64,000 nucleotides of DNA from Stutzerimonas azotifigens. Its GTDB lineage: Bacteria > Pseudomonadota > Gammaproteobacteria > Pseudomonadales > Pseudomonadaceae. The position numbers and the translations under genes were made by a program. The stretch covers positions 1 to 64,000 of the forward strand of contig NZ_JAAMRF010000003.1 in NCBI RefSeq assembly GCF_013522725.1, in the 5' to 3' direction. Numbering within the stretch: the stretch's first letter is position 1; each line of letters starts with the position of its first letter. Below are positions 62,256 through 64,000 of this stretch, one piece after another. The notes under the pieces are model-generated. The model made no database searches. It saw nothing but the letters and a program-made list of their open reading frames with translations, and was not told the DNA's origin.

Positions 62256-62265
62256 TTTCGCACAG
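62256..62265. promoter_or_regulatory. Candidate IclR autoregulatory site
   Basis: TTTCGCACAG, whose reverse complement CTGTGCGAAA is identical to the sequences at 53180 and 59743, lies 120 bases upstream of the iclR-type start within CATGTTTCGCACAG. Confidence 0.6.
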
Positions 62266-62462
62266 TAAAACAGATGCAGTATCCGCGGTCCGAGAATGCG
62301 CGGCCATGGGTGTGTTGGACGTACGCAAGGGCGAGTCGGTGAAGCTCTTCGTCAGCCTCAAGGAGCCAGCATTGAGCCAGAAGCGTTGATCGAACACTGT
62401 CGCGCTTCCCTCGCGGGTACAAAGTGTCGAGCGAGGTGGAGATTCGCGACGAGGCGAGAGCG

Positions 62463-62725
62463 TTGTCGGCGCTCGAGCGGTAGCGGGCGGAATCGGTTCG
62501 AAGTTGCGTTTCTTTCGCGGTCAAGACCAGGGAGTGTGGGGCTCGTGTGGTAGCGGTCTTGAGCGCGAAGGGGCCGGTACGGTTATTCGCCTGAGCCGAG
62601 CGACGGCAGCGTCGGTCGGCTCATATATAAGGTCAGCGTATGGCCTTGCCTGCCTGTTGCAAGGGAGACCTGCAGTGCTACGGCGTTAGCAGCTGCGAGG
62701 CGGGAGGAGTTGTCGGCGCTCGAGC
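62463..62725. repeat. Direct repeat TTGTCGGCGCTCGAGC, two copies
   Basis: The 16-base sequence occurs at 62463-62478 and 62710-62725, both preceded by a GAG-containing purine-rich segment. The copies are 247 bases apart and bracket the REPIN and the first hairpin unit of the rpmB leader. Confidence 0.8.
62514..62569. repeat. REPIN-like paired REP element upstream of rpmB
   Basis: TTCGCGGTCAAGACC (62514-62528) and GGTCTTGAGCGCGAA (62555-62569) are complementary at 14 of 15 positions around a 26-base loop. The arm is the same family as at 52918-52997. Confidence 0.8.
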
Positions 62726-62935
62726 AAGGCAGCATCGATCGCTGCCTTGGCTATATAAAGGCAGCGGCACTGAATGCAGTTGCCTGTGCTGCAACGGCCC
62801 TGCGGCGACGGATGGTCGTTTGGCTCCAGGCGCCTGGGCACGGGCCCTGGCCTGGCAGATCGGGCTGCGGTAGACCGCTATGCAAAGCCATATCGCGCTT
62901 GTGGGGTGTGGGGCTTTCTGATATAAAGCAGCGCT
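62592..62935 (+). repeat. Three diverged hairpin/TATATAA units in the rpmB upstream region
   Basis: Unit A has a 13-pair hairpin (TGAGCCGA-g-CGACG, loop GCAG; 62592-62623) followed at once by TATATAAGGTCAGCG. Unit B has CAAGGCAGC/GCTGCCTTG (62725-62749) followed by CTATATAAAGGCAGCGG. Unit C lacks a clear hairpin but has TGATATAAAGCAGCGC near 62919. Downstream parts of A and B also align (TTGCCTG...TGCAA). Only unit C has a fair -35 (TTGTGG, 17-base spacing). They may be amplified promoter modules or small RNA genes. No protein gene is supported in 62138-63074. Confidence 0.55.
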
Positions 62936-63030
62936 CTTTTCTAGGGGCCCGGCTCTTCGCACGACGCTGCGGCTGGTAAGACCCCGATGAAACGCGGCGC
63001 AGAGCGCCAAATGACTGAGAGTTCAAGCGG

Positions 63031-63054
63031 CCAACCCATGCCGGGTTGGGCATG
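63031..63054 (+). promoter_or_regulatory. Two mutually exclusive hairpins in the rpmB leader
   Basis: CCAACCC pairs with GGGTTGG (63031-63049), or CATGCC pairs with GGCATG (63037-63054); the two stems cannot coexist. The second is followed by TGGTTTTA. They end 21 bases before the rpmB ATG, a fitting place for autogenous control by L28. Confidence 0.5.
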
Positions 63055-63074
63055 TGGTTTTAGAGGGCTGAGGC

Positions 63075-63311
63075 ATGTCTAGAGTCTGTCAAGTTACCGG
63101 TAAGGGTCCGGTAACCGGGAACAACGTTTCCCACGCAAACAACAAAACCCGTCGTCGTTTCCTGCCGAACCTGCAGCATCACCGCTTCTGGGTTGAGTCG
63201 GAAAATCGCTTCGTTCGTCTGCGCGTTTCCGCCAAGGGTATGCGCGTCATCGACAAGCGTGGTATCGATACCGTTCTGGCTGAACTGCGCAGCCGCGGCG
63301 AAAAGGTTTAA
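63075..63311 (+). CDS. rpmB: 50S ribosomal protein L28
   Basis: A 78-residue ribosomal protein of the large subunit. [29 protein letters not shown] and the C-terminal [17 protein letters not shown] are characteristic. It is of the zinc-free type, with a single Cys at position 5. GAGGGCTGAGGC precedes the ATG. rpmG follows ten bases later, the usual bacterial pair. Confidence 0.98.
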   Translation: MSRVCQVTGKGPVTGNNVSHANNKTRRRFLPNLQHHRFWVESENRFVRLRVSAKGMRVIDKRGIDTVLAELRSRGEKV

Positions 63312-63321
63312 GGAGAACGAC

Positions 63322-63477
63322 ATGCGTGACCTGATCCGTTTGGTGTCCAGCGCCGGTACCGGCCATTTCTACACCACCGACAAGAACAAGCGCACTACGC
63401 CCGACAAGATCGAAATCAAGAAATTCGATCCGGTTGTTCGTAAGCACGTGATGTACAAGGAAGCCAAGATCAAGTAA
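63322..63477 (+). CDS. rpmG: 50S ribosomal protein L33
   Basis: A 51-residue L33 without the zinc-binding cysteines, as expected in Pseudomonas. [19 protein letters not shown] and the tail [12 protein letters not shown] are typical. AAGGAG lies eight bases before the ATG at 63322. A bidirectional terminator follows. Confidence 0.98.
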   Translation: MRDLIRLVSSAGTGHFYTTDKNKRTTPDKIEIKKFDPVVRKHVMYKEAKIK

Positions 63478-63494
63478 TTGATCTGGCCCTTGAC

Positions 63495-63525
63495 CAAAAA
63501 ACCCGCCTCTCGGCGGGTTTTTTCG
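63495..63525. terminator. Bidirectional intrinsic terminator after rpmG
   Basis: AACCCGCC, loop TCTC, GGCGGGTT is flanked by A6 upstream and T6 downstream, so it can serve rpmBG on the plus strand and the aminotransferase gene on the minus strand. Confidence 0.92.
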
Positions 63526-63584
63526 TTTCGGGGAACCCGTTGCGCCTGCCGTCGCTCAAGTGCAACGGCAAGCGAGCCGCGGCC

Positions 63585-64000
63585 TTAGCCCGCCTTTCGG
63601 ATCGCGTCGGCGAAACGGCTGAACAGGTCGTCGATGTGGGACTTTTCGATGATCAGTGGTGGCGACAGGGCGATGGTGTCGCCGCTGGCGCGCACCAGCA
63701 GACCATCCTCGAAGCACTGACGGAAGATGCCGTAGGCGCGCTTGCCGACGCCCTCGGCATGGGGCTCGAATTGCACGCCGGCGACCAGCCCAACGGTGCG
63801 GATATCGGCGATGTGCGGCAGGTCTTCCAGGTTCTTCAGCGCGCTCTGCCAGTAGCCTTCCAGCTCGATGGCCTTCTGGAACAGGTTTTCCCGTGCATAG
63901 ATGTCCAGGGTTGCCAGGGCGGCGGCGCAGGCGACCGGGTGGCCGGAATAGGTGTAGCCGTGAAAGAACTCGATGGCGCTGTCCGGGCCAGCCATGAAGG
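63585..64000 (-). CDS. Class III aminotransferase (GabT2-like), C-terminal part
   Basis: The last 138 or so residues of a PLP-dependent class III transaminase; the gene runs off the right edge. HGYTYSGHPVACAAALATLDIY is the conserved region near the PLP phosphate, and GDTIALSPPLIIEKSHIDDLF is the family C terminus. In P. aeruginosa the gene beside rpmG in the same position is gabT2 (PA5313), an omega-amino acid/pyruvate-type transaminase linked to polyamine and GABA use, so this is the likely orthologue. The PLP lysine lies outside the window. Confidence 0.88.
   Translation of the reverse strand, partial: FMAGPDSAIEFFHGYTYSGHPVACAAALATLDIYARENLFQKAIELEGYWQSALKNLEDLPHIADIRTVGLVAGVQFEPHAEGVGKRAYGIFRQCFEDGLLVRASGDTIALSPPLIIEKSHIDDLFSRFADAIRKAG

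Noticed and set aside
62296..63053. Several 60-110-codon frames in the rpmB leader
   Set aside because: They run through repeats and hairpins, have random composition and no consistent start signals.

Overview
The window looks like the chromosome of a Pseudomonas of the P. stutzeri (Stutzerimonas) type. The evidence is the high GC content, a Pseudomonas-like 5S rRNA 3' end, a complete mdc malonate decarboxylase locus in the Pseudomonas order, rpmB-rpmG followed by a GabT2-like aminotransferase (the PAO1 arrangement), a CrcZ/CrcY-type RNA with a sigma-54 promoter, and REP palindromes of pseudomonad type. The species is inferred, not proven.

Layout. 1-0.14 kb: end of a 5S rRNA gene and its terminator, then a (CTGG)13 microsatellite. 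0.85-3.9 kb: an atypical class A penicillin-binding protein. 4.1-12.7 kb: mdcR (+) facing mdcABCDEGHLM (-), for uptake and decarboxylation of malonate. 12.8-17.4 kb: a soluble PAS-PAS chemoreceptor, a small monooxygenase, a SAM methyltransferase and a Na+/H+ antiporter. 17.4-17.9 kb: CbrB-type sites, a sigma-54 promoter and a CrcZ/CrcY-family RNA. 18.4-21.2 kb: an exported lipase-like hydrolase and a CPG2-like carboxypeptidase.

21.2-41.1 kb is an accessory catabolic region whose substrate I cannot identify. It holds two paralogous flavin monooxygenases, two related LysR regulators, two ABC importers (a split polyamine/opine type and an amino-acid type with fused permease-ATPase), an ArgE/DapE-like deacylase, a DUF1028 protein, RidA, an extra type II dehydroquinase, D-2-hydroxyacid and FMN-dependent hydroxyacid dehydrogenases, a GST, a quinone reductase, a class II aldolase and a PhyH dioxygenase. 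A decayed second RidA gene beside the second monooxygenase suggests that part of the region was duplicated.

42.2-46.9 kb is an electrophile-response cluster: a NemR-like repressor, an Old Yellow Enzyme, a semialdehyde dehydrogenase, a DJ-1/Hsp31-like protein, and two gene remnants. Three TAGAC-N5-GTCTA operators sit in front of three of its transcription starts. 47.1-50.4 kb: a YbbA/YbbP-type ABC exporter. 50.4-50.9 kb: an integrase remnant beside tRNA-Arg(CCG). 51.3-52.8 kb: gabD. 53.2-62.1 kb: a beta-oxidation island (FadB-like protein, two acyl-CoA dehydrogenases, MFS transporter, alpha/beta hydrolase with divergent TetR, IclR regulator) in which a shared TGTGCGAAA motif links three promoters. 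62.1-63.5 kb: a repeat-rich leader in front of rpmB-rpmG. The window ends inside a class III aminotransferase.

A theme across the window is carbon catabolite repression. Hfq/Crc-type AAnAAnAA motifs lie at or next to the translation starts of mdcA, mdcG, mdcL, the lipase, the FadB-like gene, the MFS transporter and the alpha/beta hydrolase, and the RNA that titrates Hfq is encoded in the same window.
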